The notes under the pieces: generated by a model
Databases searched by the model: none
Seen by the model: only the letters and a program-made list of their open reading frames with translations
What the model was told of the DNA's origin: nothing
Shown here: one piece after another, positions 1-6,225 of the stretch
How the letters are laid out: every line of letters starts with the position of its first letter
Numbering within the stretch: position 1 is the stretch's first letter
Position numbers and translations under genes: made by a program
From: Nitrospira sp. ST-bin4
GTDB lineage: Bacteria > Nitrospirota > Nitrospiria > Nitrospirales > Nitrospiraceae
Assembly (NCBI GenBank): GCA_002083565.1
Contig: MSXM01000043.1
Coordinates: 114,286-123,005, forward strand
Reading direction: 5' to 3'
DNA length: 8,720 bases

Positions 1-1716
1 GTCATTACCTATACCAACGCGGCGTGCGACGAGATCAAGCAGCGGCTGGAGTTCGACCCACGCGTCGAGGTGTCGACGATCCATGCCTTCGCGTGGTCGC
101 TGATCGCCGGCTATGATACGGACATCCGGCAATGGATAGCCGCAAGGCTGCTTCGAGATGTCGCCGAACTCCAAGAGGCTCAGGCTAAGGGCCGGGCGGG
201 CAAGGCTGCCGCGGACCGCGCCCGCTCGATCGAGAGCAAGCTTCGCCGCCACGCTGGGCTCGATGCGATCACGCAGTTCGTCTACAGCCCGACTGGTGAC
301 AACCGGACCCGTGACGCTCTCAGCCATGCCGAGGTCATCGCGATGACGGCCGACTTCCTGGAGTCGAAGTCGGGTTTGCGGCGCCTGCTGGTCACACGGT
401 TTCCGATCTTGCTCATTGACGAAAGCCAAGACACGAGCCGCAGGATCATGGACGCGCTGCTTGATGTAGAGGCGGCCCATCGCGATGCGTTCTGCCTCGG
501 CCTGTTCGGCGACATGATGCAGCGTATTTATGCGGACGGGAAGGTTCGCCTCGCCGAAGCGATCCCCGAGAACTGGGCGCGGCCACGCAAGCGGATGAAC
601 CATCGTTGCCCGACCAGGGTTATTGATCTCATCAACAGGATCCGCCACGACGCGGATGGCGAGCAACAGGTTCCGCGCAGCGATGCTGAGGCGGGCGTCG
701 CTCGCTTATTCATTGTGCCGCAGGCGACGATCGAAAAGTCGGCCGTTGAAGCCGCGATCGCTGCAAAAATGTCCGAGATCACGGGCGATCCAAACTGGGC
801 AGCGCAATCCGAAGCGATCAAGACACTTGCTCTGGAGCATCTAATGTCAGCTCGTCGCTTCGGTTTTGAGGCGTTCTTCGAACCGCTCTATTCAGTCGAG
901 CGCATTCGAACAAGCTTCCTACAGGGGACCGGCGCCGGCATCGGACTGTTCACGCGCGAGATCCTGCCGCTAGTGACGGCGTTGCGCACATCGGACCAGT
1001 TTGCAGCCGCCGCGATCGTGCGGCGCACCTCGCCGCTCCTAGAGCGTAAAGCGCTTGAGGATGCTGGTGACAATCAGGCTGACATTCTCGGCAAGGTCAA
1101 AGCGGCCTGTAGCGGACTGTTCGCGCTGGTGTCGGCCGATGAAAAGCCTTCGGCGAGGTCGGTATTGCGCTATGTCGCCGAGACTCGTCTCTTCATAATC
1201 CCCGACGTGTTGGCGCCGTATGCGGCCGCCGACGATATCGCGCTCGGAGACGATGCTGGCGGAGATGCTGTTGCGGAGGCCGGCGAGGAAGAAGAGGTCG
1301 ATCTCAAGAGCGAACTCGGCGGCTGGCGCCAGGCGCTCGAGGCGCCGTTCGATCAGATTGAGAAATATGACCGGTATGTCCGGGGCGTCTCGCAGTTCGA
1401 TACGCACCAGGGTGTAAAAGGACTGGAGTTCCCGCGCGTGATGGTTGTTGTCAGTGACGATGAAGCGCGCGGGTTTATGTTTGCTTACGATAAGCTCTTC
1501 GGGACCAAAGAGAAGAGCAAGACGGACCTCGACAATGAAGCAGCTGGGAAGGAGACTACAATCGACCGGACGCGCCGGCTTTTCTATGTGACCTGCAGCC
1601 GCGCCGAGGAGAGCCTCGCAGTCGTCTACTACGCCGCCGATCCCGTGTACGCGCGCGATGGCATGATCAAACAGGGTTGGTTTAGGCCCAACGAGATTGA
1701 ACTTGTCGGATCATGA
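1..1716 (+). CDS. UvrD/Rep-type SF1 DNA helicase, 5'-truncated
   Basis: This is an ATP-dependent superfamily 1 helicase whose reading frame is open from base 1, so the gene starts outside the window; the GTG at 70 lies inside the conserved STIHAF motif and is not a start. 571 residues are visible (numbered from base 1). Motifs in order: TYTNAACDEI (motif Ia, about 3-12), STIHAF (25-30), LLIDESQD (motif II/Walker B, about 137-144), LGLFGD (motif III, about 166-171), NHRCP (motif IV region, about 200-204), DTHQGVKGLEFPRV (motif V, about 467-480) and TRRLFYVTCSRA (motif VI, about 524-535). Walker A must lie just upstream. An acidic stretch (about 409-435, with EEEE) precedes motif V, and a charged insert separates motifs V and VI. 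The frame ends at TGA 1714-1716. Stand-alone helicases of this kind occur beside OLD-family nucleases (Gabija-like) and other defence genes, but no partner is visible, so the role is open: repair or defence. The helicase assignment is firm. Confidence 0.93.
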   Translation, partial: VITYTNAACDEIKQRLEFDPRVEVSTIHAFAWSLIAGYDTDIRQWIAARLLRDVAELQEAQAKGRAGKAAADRARSIESKLRRHAGLDAITQFVYSPTGDNRTRDALSHAEVIAMTADFLESKSGLRRLLVTRFPILLIDESQDTSRRIMDALLDVEAAHRDAFCLGLFGDMMQRIYADGKVRLAEAIPENWARPRKRMNHRCPTRVIDLINRIRHDADGEQQVPRSDAEAGVARLFIVPQATIEKSAVEAAIAAKMSEITGDPNWAAQSEAIKTLALEHLMSARRFGFEAFFEPLYSVERIRTSFLQGTGAGIGLFTREILPLVTALRTSDQFAAAAIVRRTSPLLERKALEDAGDNQADILGKVKAACSGLFALVSADEKPSARSVLRYVAETRLFIIPDVLAPYAAADDIALGDDAGGDAVAEAGEEEEVDLKSELGGWRQALEAPFDQIEKYDRYVRGVSQFDTHQGVKGLEFPRVMVVVSDDEARGFMFAYDKLFGTKEKSKTDLDNEAAGKETTIDRTRRLFYVTCSRAEESLAVVYYAADPVYARDGMIKQGWFRPNEIELVGS

Positions 1717-1727
1717 ATCGAACGTCT

Positions 1728-1746
1728 ATGGGCCAAAAGTGGACGT
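1728..1746 (+). repeat. Possible relic of an alphaproteobacterial-type intergenic repeat
   Basis: Just after the helicase stop, the sequence atgggccaaaagtggacgt translates in frame with the ATG at 1713 as part of MNRTSMGQKWTSS. This resembles, from memory, the SAMGQKRTF-like spurious peptides encoded by a short intergenic repeat common in rhizobial and other alphaproteobacterial genomes. Only one copy is present in the window, so repetition is not shown here. The rest of 1717-1857 holds no convincing gene or promoter. The 87-codon frame that begins at 1713 overlaps the DUF2283 gene out of frame and does not look like a protein. Confidence 0.3.
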
Positions 1747-1844
1747 CCAGCAACTCCAGCGACTGTGAGCGGCGCGTAACAACTGGTTGCAGCGGACGGT
1801 TCGTTGCGCGGCCCGCCGCTGAACCGGAGCGTTGTGTAAAGAAG

Positions 1845-1852
1845 AAAGGAGG
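1845..1852 (+). promoter_or_regulatory. Strong ribosome binding site of the DUF2283 gene
   Basis: AAAGGAGG is a near-perfect Shine-Dalgarno sequence placed 5 bases before the ATG at 1858. It fixes the start of the small downstream gene and supports its being truly translated. It is the clearest ribosome binding site in the window. Confidence 0.85.
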
Positions 1853-1857
1853 CAGGT

Positions 1858-2100
1858 ATGGCCCTAGCAGACATCCAGGAATATTTGAGGCTGATTCCGG
1901 CTGTGAACCGGGCGCCGCAGCATGCTGTCTGGCTCACGTACGATGCCGAGGCCGACACGCTGTATGTGAACTATAAGAAACCCAGCCACGCGACCGACAG
2001 CGAGATAACCGATGATGACGTGATTATTCGTTACGAAGGTGACAAGGTCATCGGCTTTACAGTGCTGCACGCGAGCAAGCGAATCAAGAAGACGGCCTAA
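1858..2100 (+). CDS. DUF2283 family small protein
   Basis: An 80-residue protein of the DUF2283 family, whose molecular function is not established. The family signature is visible across residues 24-74: WLTYDAEADTLYVNY, then a short polar linker, then DDDVIIRYEGDKVIGFTVLHAS. This is a small beta-rich fold of the usual family length. There is no signal peptide or membrane segment; the C-terminus is basic (SKRIKK). The start is set by the strong Shine-Dalgarno sequence at 1845-1852. The gene lies 141 bases after the helicase stop on the same strand, too far for translational coupling but possibly on one transcript. DUF2283 genes are often found beside small DUF4258-type genes and have been suspected to be antitoxin-like; no such partner is encoded on either side here. 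Family membership is a recognition from sequence pattern; any toxin-antitoxin role is speculation. Confidence 0.82.
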   Translation: MALADIQEYLRLIPAVNRAPQHAVWLTYDAEADTLYVNYKKPSHATDSEITDDDVIIRYEGDKVIGFTVLHASKRIKKTA

Positions 2101-2250
2101 ACAAGGTTTCCCCCCAGACGCTCGACCCGGCGATCCAAGTCCTCCCGTGCCTCACCAACTCACAAGGCCATCGTTTAAGCAAGCATGGCCACTCCATGAT
2201 GCAACGGCTTCCTATAGGAAGAAAGGGGAAGGCATTCCTATCAGGTGTGC
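2101..2250. other. Convergent intergenic gap between accessory block and pheT
   Basis: This 150-base gap separates the + strand DUF2283 gene (TAA at 2098-2100) from the - strand pheT stop (TAA, read from 2253 to 2251). It carries no gene I can support on either strand and no tRNA-like fold or transposon end. Its only clear structure is the palindrome and hairpin at 2208-2245. It marks the boundary between the accessory block and the housekeeping operon. Confidence 0.7.
2208..2245. terminator. Palindrome/hairpin between convergent genes, weak terminator candidate
   Basis: CTTCCTATAGGAAG at 2208-2221 is a perfect 14-base palindrome. An alternative stem pairs CCT+ATAGGAA (2211-2220) with TTCCTAT (2235-2241) and AGG (2243-2245), with one bulged C at 2242 and a 14-base loop. 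It sits 6 bases beyond the pheT stop and between two converging genes, where a bidirectional terminator would be expected. No T-run follows on either strand and the stem is AT-rich, so it is not a standard intrinsic terminator. It could instead stabilise the pheT mRNA end or bind a protein. Confidence 0.35.
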
Positions 2251-3963
2251 TTACGCCAAATCCGCAAGTTGAGACAGGTTCACGTCGAACGAGACGACGG
2301 GGACGGAAATTTGCCAGCGTTCGAGCACTTCGGGATGGACTTCGCCGATCACGCCGACGGGTTTGCCGGCCACGATAATGTGTCCCGCACGGCCTTCCAA
2401 GAACGAAGGATGCTGCACGGACTCCAGGCTGTACTCTTGCCCGAGATGGTAAAACAGCACATCGAGGCAGGAGTGGATCTCGGAGAAATGCGCGGTCGCA
2501 TGGGCGAGGACGGCACCGAGTACCGTATCTGTGCGCGAACCCAACTCATGGGCAGGGTCCGGAATCGCCACGTCACCCGCCTCGAAGAGACGATGGGGAT
2601 AGAAGGCTCTGTTTGAAGCGGCTTCGACACGAAGCAGCGACGGCAACATCCATTGCCGTAGAGCGGAGAACGTCACCGCCATCGCGTTGTCGACTTCGAC
2701 CATCTTGCCCCAGTCCGTTCCATCGAGCCGCATGGCGGTGGAATAACTCTCCGGCGAACCGAGGATGTTGGAGATGATCTCCTGAAACCCCAGCCCGACC
2801 ATCAACTCACGCGCCCGATCGGAGGTCTGTTCGATGCGCGACAGCCCCCCCACCGTAAACTGCGCGGGCATTTCAGGCGCGAATGATCCATAGCCGCAGC
2901 TCATCGCCACATCCTCGACCACATCCATCTCATGCATGAGATCCTGCCGATAAGGCGGCAATTTCGCCTTCACCGCGTTCTTGCCGGCTGACACGTCGTA
3001 GCCATAGGTTTTGAGGGCCTGGGTCACGGTCTTCCCGCCGAGTGCCTGACCCAGCGCACGCTCGATCGTCTCGATGCGGATCGACCGCGGCTTCCCAAGG
3101 TCCTGCGGCGTCACGACCTGCCGGCCCAGCGGTGTCTTGTGCGGATACTGTACGGCAACCGGCTCGATCATGGCTCCGCGATCGGCGAGGTTGACGGCAA
3201 AGATGTTCAGCGTCAGCACCACCATCGCCAGATCAGTCCCCGTCACTTCCACGAACAGTTCGTCATCCCCCACCCGCACTTCCCCGATCTCCCGGCTGTT
3301 GATGATCGGCGGAAAGGACAAGGGTTGGTGCTTCGCGTCGCGCAGAATCGGCAGGCGGCTGTGCCCGGCCAGGATACGCCCATGCTCCAACCCCTTCGGA
3401 TGGACCATCAGGATTTCGGACAGGGTCATCACCGTTTCCATGCCCAACGGCGTGAACCGCGCTTCATCCGGCTTCACCAATTCATAGGTGACAGGAAACG
3501 CGATCTTCTGCAGTTGATAGATCCCGATCGAGACCGTTTTGCGCTTGTGGCCGAAAATGTCAGCCAGCTTCTCCTGTGTTTGAATGAGCTGGGCCAATCC
3601 TTCCTTGGTGACCCGGTAGCCCTTGGCGGTACAGGCGGCAACGTAGGGGCGGACCCCTTCCATGCCGGCGCCGACGATCACGCGCTGTGTCGGCTTCGAT
3701 TGCTTGCTCAAGAACGGATAGGGACGCAGCTTGCCCTGCCGCTTGATGCGGATTTGCCGTGCAATGCCTTCGCAGCACCAGAGATCGGGCCGATTGCTAT
3801 CTTGTAGTTCGACGCGTAGTTCTCCGGTTTCCGCGTTATGGCCTTTCAACTCGCCCTTCACCAGCATGAGCCACTCTTCGATCTGATCGATCGAAACAGC
3901 GCCTGCCAGCCGGCTGTCGAGCAGCGATTCAAAATCGTCTTTGAAGATGGAGATGGTAGGCAT
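2251..3963 (-). CDS. pheT: Phenylalanine--tRNA ligase beta subunit, archaeal/eukaryotic type
   Basis: Beta subunit of the cytoplasmic alpha2-beta2 enzyme that attaches phenylalanine to tRNA-Phe; this subunit carries the editing domain that hydrolyses mischarged Tyr-tRNA-Phe. At 570 residues it matches the archaeal/eukaryotic form and is far shorter than the roughly 800-residue bacterial form: the N-terminal EMAP-like tRNA-binding domain and C-terminal FDX-ACB domain of bacterial PheT are absent. Visible parts are the N-terminal region with DSNRPDLWCCEGIARQI (about 55-71), the B3/B4 editing region (about 104-275, with VRPYVAAC, QEKLADIFGHKRK and PPIINSREIGEV), the B5 domain (about 291-365, with LPPYRQDLMHEMDVVEDVA) and the catalytic-like core to the C-terminus (LRQWMLPSLLRVEAASN at 435-451). 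The ATG at 3963 is 8 bases after the pheS stop. No good Shine-Dalgarno sequence lies at normal distance (GAGGA is 17 bases upstream), suggesting coupling to pheS translation. It is the last gene of the operon. Confidence 0.95.
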   Translation of the reverse strand: MPTISIFKDDFESLLDSRLAGAVSIDQIEEWLMLVKGELKGHNAETGELRVELQDSNRPDLWCCEGIARQIRIKRQGKLRPYPFLSKQSKPTQRVIVGAGMEGVRPYVAACTAKGYRVTKEGLAQLIQTQEKLADIFGHKRKTVSIGIYQLQKIAFPVTYELVKPDEARFTPLGMETVMTLSEILMVHPKGLEHGRILAGHSRLPILRDAKHQPLSFPPIINSREIGEVRVGDDELFVEVTGTDLAMVVLTLNIFAVNLADRGAMIEPVAVQYPHKTPLGRQVVTPQDLGKPRSIRIETIERALGQALGGKTVTQALKTYGYDVSAGKNAVKAKLPPYRQDLMHEMDVVEDVAMSCGYGSFAPEMPAQFTVGGLSRIEQTSDRARELMVGLGFQEIISNILGSPESYSTAMRLDGTDWGKMVEVDNAMAVTFSALRQWMLPSLLRVEAASNRAFYPHRLFEAGDVAIPDPAHELGSRTDTVLGAVLAHATAHFSEIHSCLDVLFYHLGQEYSLESVQHPSFLEGRAGHIIVAGKPVGVIGEVHPEVLERWQISVPVVSFDVNLSQLADLA

Positions 3964-3971
3964 GGTGTTCG

Positions 3972-5537
3972 TTAAAAGATTCCTCGGGTCGTGCGTATTA
4001 ATTCCAAGCTCTCAGTGAACAGCTCGCGGATGTCGTGAATGCCGAGGGCGACCATCGCCATGCGGTCGAGCCCGAGTCCCCAGGCAATTACGGGCACCGT
4101 CACACCCAACGGCAAGGTGACTTCCCGACGGAAGAGCCCGGCGCCGCCGAGTTCCATCCACCCCAGGCGCGGATGGCGCACATGCATTTCAACCGACGGC
4201 TCCGTGAACGGGAAATAGGCCGGCAAAAACTTGACCTCTTTGGCTTGCGCGACTTCACGGGCAAACAGGTTCAGCAGTCCGAGCAAGGTCCTGAAATTGA
4301 TGTCTTCGCCCAACACGATCCCCTCAACCTGGAAAAAGTCCGTGGCGTGCGTCGCATCGACCTGATCGTAGCGGAAACATCGCGCGATCGAAAAATATTT
4401 TCCCGGCACCGCCGGCGCCGCGGCAAGGGTTCGCGCCGAGACCGCCGTCCCCTGGCTCCGCAACACCAACCGTTTTGCCCGCTCACCGTCGAAGGCATAG
4501 CGCCACCCGGTGGAGCCGGTCGCGCCGCCGTTCTCGTGCGCCTTGGTCACGCGCGACACAAACGGTTCGGCGATCTTTGCGGCATGCGTCGGGTCTTTGA
4601 CAAAATAGACGTCGTGAATGTCGCGCGCCGGATGGAACTGCGGCATAAAGAGGGCGTCCATATTCCAAAACTCGGTTTCAACGAGCGAGCCCCGCATTTC
4701 CTGGAATCCCATGCTGACCAATTTGGTTTTCACCGTATCCAGAAACTCGCGGTAGGGATGCTTCTTGCCGATGCCGACTCGCGGTGCCCGCAAGCTGATC
4801 GTGTATTTCCGGAAACGTTTCCGGCGCCAACTGCCGTCCTTGAGCAACTCCGGATTCAACTGCGAGACCTCGTCGACCGTTGCCTGGGAAGTGACCTGAT
4901 CGACTGCCGCCCTGCCTTCCGGAGACAGCACGTACCACCGGGCCACGCGATCCTCAATCCGGAAGGGCTCCTTCGCGCTGCCGCGCCTCACGGCATGCTC
5001 CTGAATGAGCCGGCGGGATGGCTCCGGAAACTGTTCCATCTCACGGGGAGCCTCGTGCAGCTGCTGGAGAATCGCGCGCATGGCCTCAGTTGAAGGGCTG
5101 GGACGTCCGGTGGATTCGAGACAGCCCCCCTGCACGATCAAGAGCGCGCCTTCTTTCTTCAACCGGCCGACCGCTTTGCTCACATCGGCGGGATCGAGGC
5201 CTTCTTTGGCATGGAGATCCGGAATGGTCAGCCGCTTCCCCGTGCCGGATGCATCCCGCGCCGCAGAGAGGATCCGTTCGATCGGTGAAGACTGTTCGAA
5301 GTAGGTTTCCCCGAGCGGGGTCAGCGAGGCGACCGGCGTAATCGTTTCAGACTGCACGACGAGCAACTGCTTCGCCAGGAGCCATTCGATCGCCATGCTG
5401 AGCTGGGAGGGTTCCAGCGCCGTCGCAGCGGCCAATTGCTCCGTGGTGAGTACCGTCCCTGATGGACCTGCCCCAAAGGCGGTCAGCACTTTGATTTCGA
5501 GGGGGTGCAGATTGTCGAACGAGGATGTCGTATCCAC
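3972..5537 (-). CDS. pheS: Phenylalanine--tRNA ligase alpha subunit, archaeal/eukaryotic type
   Basis: Catalytic alpha subunit of PheRS, a class II aminoacyl-tRNA synthetase that activates phenylalanine and transfers it to tRNA-Phe. Read from GTG at 5537 it has 521 residues, as in archaea and eukaryotes; bacterial PheS is about 340. The first 230 residues or so look like winged-helix repeats (for example LHPLEIKVLTAFG and LTTEQLAAATAL) rather than the bacterial coiled coil. The catalytic domain shows HPYREFLDTVKTKLVSMGF (260-278), motif 1 HPARDIHDVYF (302-312), motif 2 with FRYDQVDATHATDFFQVEG (388-406), FPFTEPSVE (442-450), the archaeal-like MELGGAGLFR (461-470) and motif 3 AWGLGLDRMAMVALGIHDIR (485-504). 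The frame stays open upstream to an ATG at 5675, but that part overlaps rpe and looks non-coding. GTG 5537 has AGGA 5 bases before it and begins just before the conserved winged helix. The gap to rpe is 7 bases. Confidence 0.94.
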   Translation of the reverse strand: MDTTSSFDNLHPLEIKVLTAFGAGPSGTVLTTEQLAAATALEPSQLSMAIEWLLAKQLLVVQSETITPVASLTPLGETYFEQSSPIERILSAARDASGTGKRLTIPDLHAKEGLDPADVSKAVGRLKKEGALLIVQGGCLESTGRPSPSTEAMRAILQQLHEAPREMEQFPEPSRRLIQEHAVRRGSAKEPFRIEDRVARWYVLSPEGRAAVDQVTSQATVDEVSQLNPELLKDGSWRRKRFRKYTISLRAPRVGIGKKHPYREFLDTVKTKLVSMGFQEMRGSLVETEFWNMDALFMPQFHPARDIHDVYFVKDPTHAAKIAEPFVSRVTKAHENGGATGSTGWRYAFDGERAKRLVLRSQGTAVSARTLAAAPAVPGKYFSIARCFRYDQVDATHATDFFQVEGIVLGEDINFRTLLGLLNLFAREVAQAKEVKFLPAYFPFTEPSVEMHVRHPRLGWMELGGAGLFRREVTLPLGVTVPVIAWGLGLDRMAMVALGIHDIRELFTESLELIRTTRGIF

Positions 5538-5542
5538 CCGAA

Positions 5543-5546
5543 TCCT
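5543..5546 (-). promoter_or_regulatory. Ribosome binding site deciding the pheS GTG start
   Basis: On the - strand, TAGGATTCGG precedes the GTG at 5537. The AGGA core lies 5 bases before the start and overlaps the TAG stop of rpe. This placement supports the GTG start and suggests that ribosomes finishing rpe help initiation on pheS. Confidence 0.55.
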
Positions 5547-6225
5547 ATCGATGCACAGGAGCCTGCTGCCCCGCTGTGCGCAGCGCGGTGATGCGAGCGG
5601 CGTAGTCCGAACCGGAAAAGATCGCGGACCCGGCGACAAGGACATCGGCGCCCGCCTCCAGCACTTGGGCCGCATTCTCGGCCTTCACCCCGCCATCGAC
5701 TTCCAACAACGCGTGGCTGCCGATCCGGTCGAGCATCTGACGAACCGCCTTCACTTTACCCAGACATGAAGCGATGAACTTCTGCCCGCCGAATCCCGGG
5801 TTGACCGACATGATGAGCACCAGATCGACGTCGGCAAGAATCTCTTGAAGCGATTGGACCGGCGTGGCGGGATTGAGCGTCACCCCGGCCTTCACACCCA
5901 GTTCCTTAATTGATTGGATCGTGCGATGCAGGTGCGGACAGGCCTCCACGTGCACGGTCAAATAGTTCGCCCCGGCCCTGGCGAATTCCGGAATAAATGC
6001 ATCGGCATTGGTGATCATCAGGTGCACATCGAGCGGAAGTTTCGTCACCTTCCTCAATGATTCGACGATCGGCGGCCCGATCGTGAGGTTCGGGACAAAA
6101 TGCCCGTCCATCACATCGATATGCAGCAGATCCGCGCCGGCCCGCTCGACCGCGGCCACTTCATCGGCCAGCCGTGCAAAGTCTGCGGAAAGAATAGAGG
6201 GGGCAATCTGGATCGGCTTAGGCAT
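5545..6225 (-). CDS. rpe: Ribulose-phosphate 3-epimerase
   Basis: A cytoplasmic, metal-dependent TIM-barrel enzyme that interconverts D-ribulose 5-phosphate and D-xylulose 5-phosphate in the pentose phosphate and Calvin pathways. The protein has 226 residues, the normal length. Family motifs are intact: APSILSADF (8-16), HIDVMDGHFVPNLTIGP (35-51), LDVHLM (65-70), MSVNPGFGGQKF (139-150), LLEVDGGV (173-180) and AGSAIF near the C-terminus. The expected metal ligands are present as His35, Asp37, His68 and Asp177; Asp37 and Asp177 also act as the acid/base pair. The frame is open upstream to 6426, but the extra 67 codons lie inside rsmB and lack family similarity. The ATG at 6225 has GAGGAAG upstream and shares one base with the rsmB TGA. 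Why rpe sits among translation genes is unclear; the arrangement probably reflects co-transcription rather than a shared pathway. Confidence 0.96.
   Translation of the reverse strand: MPKPIQIAPSILSADFARLADEVAAVERAGADLLHIDVMDGHFVPNLTIGPPIVESLRKVTKLPLDVHLMITNADAFIPEFARAGANYLTVHVEACPHLHRTIQSIKELGVKAGVTLNPATPVQSLQEILADVDLVLIMSVNPGFGGQKFIASCLGKVKAVRQMLDRIGSHALLEVDGGVKAENAAQVLEAGADVLVAGSAIFSGSDYAARITALRTAGQQAPVHR

Noticed and set aside
1713..1976. 87-codon frame overlapping the helicase stop and the DUF2283 start
   Set aside because: No recognisable domain, Cys/Arg-rich composition, and it overlaps the DUF2283 gene, which has a strong ribosome binding site in another frame.
3139..3807. 222-codon open frame on the + strand opposite pheT
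   Set aside because: Antisense to the conserved editing region of pheT; the composition is rich in His, Gln and Arg, typical of a mirror frame.
4035..5093. 352-codon open frame on the + strand opposite pheS
   Set aside because: It lies wholly antisense to a well-supported pheS with intact class II motifs, has no recognisable domain, and is of the kind that high-GC codon bias produces.
5538..5675. Longer pheS starting at ATG 5675
   Set aside because: The added 46 residues overlap rpe by more than 100 bases, are Arg/Pro-rich without family similarity, and a GTG with AGGA at 5 bases fits better.
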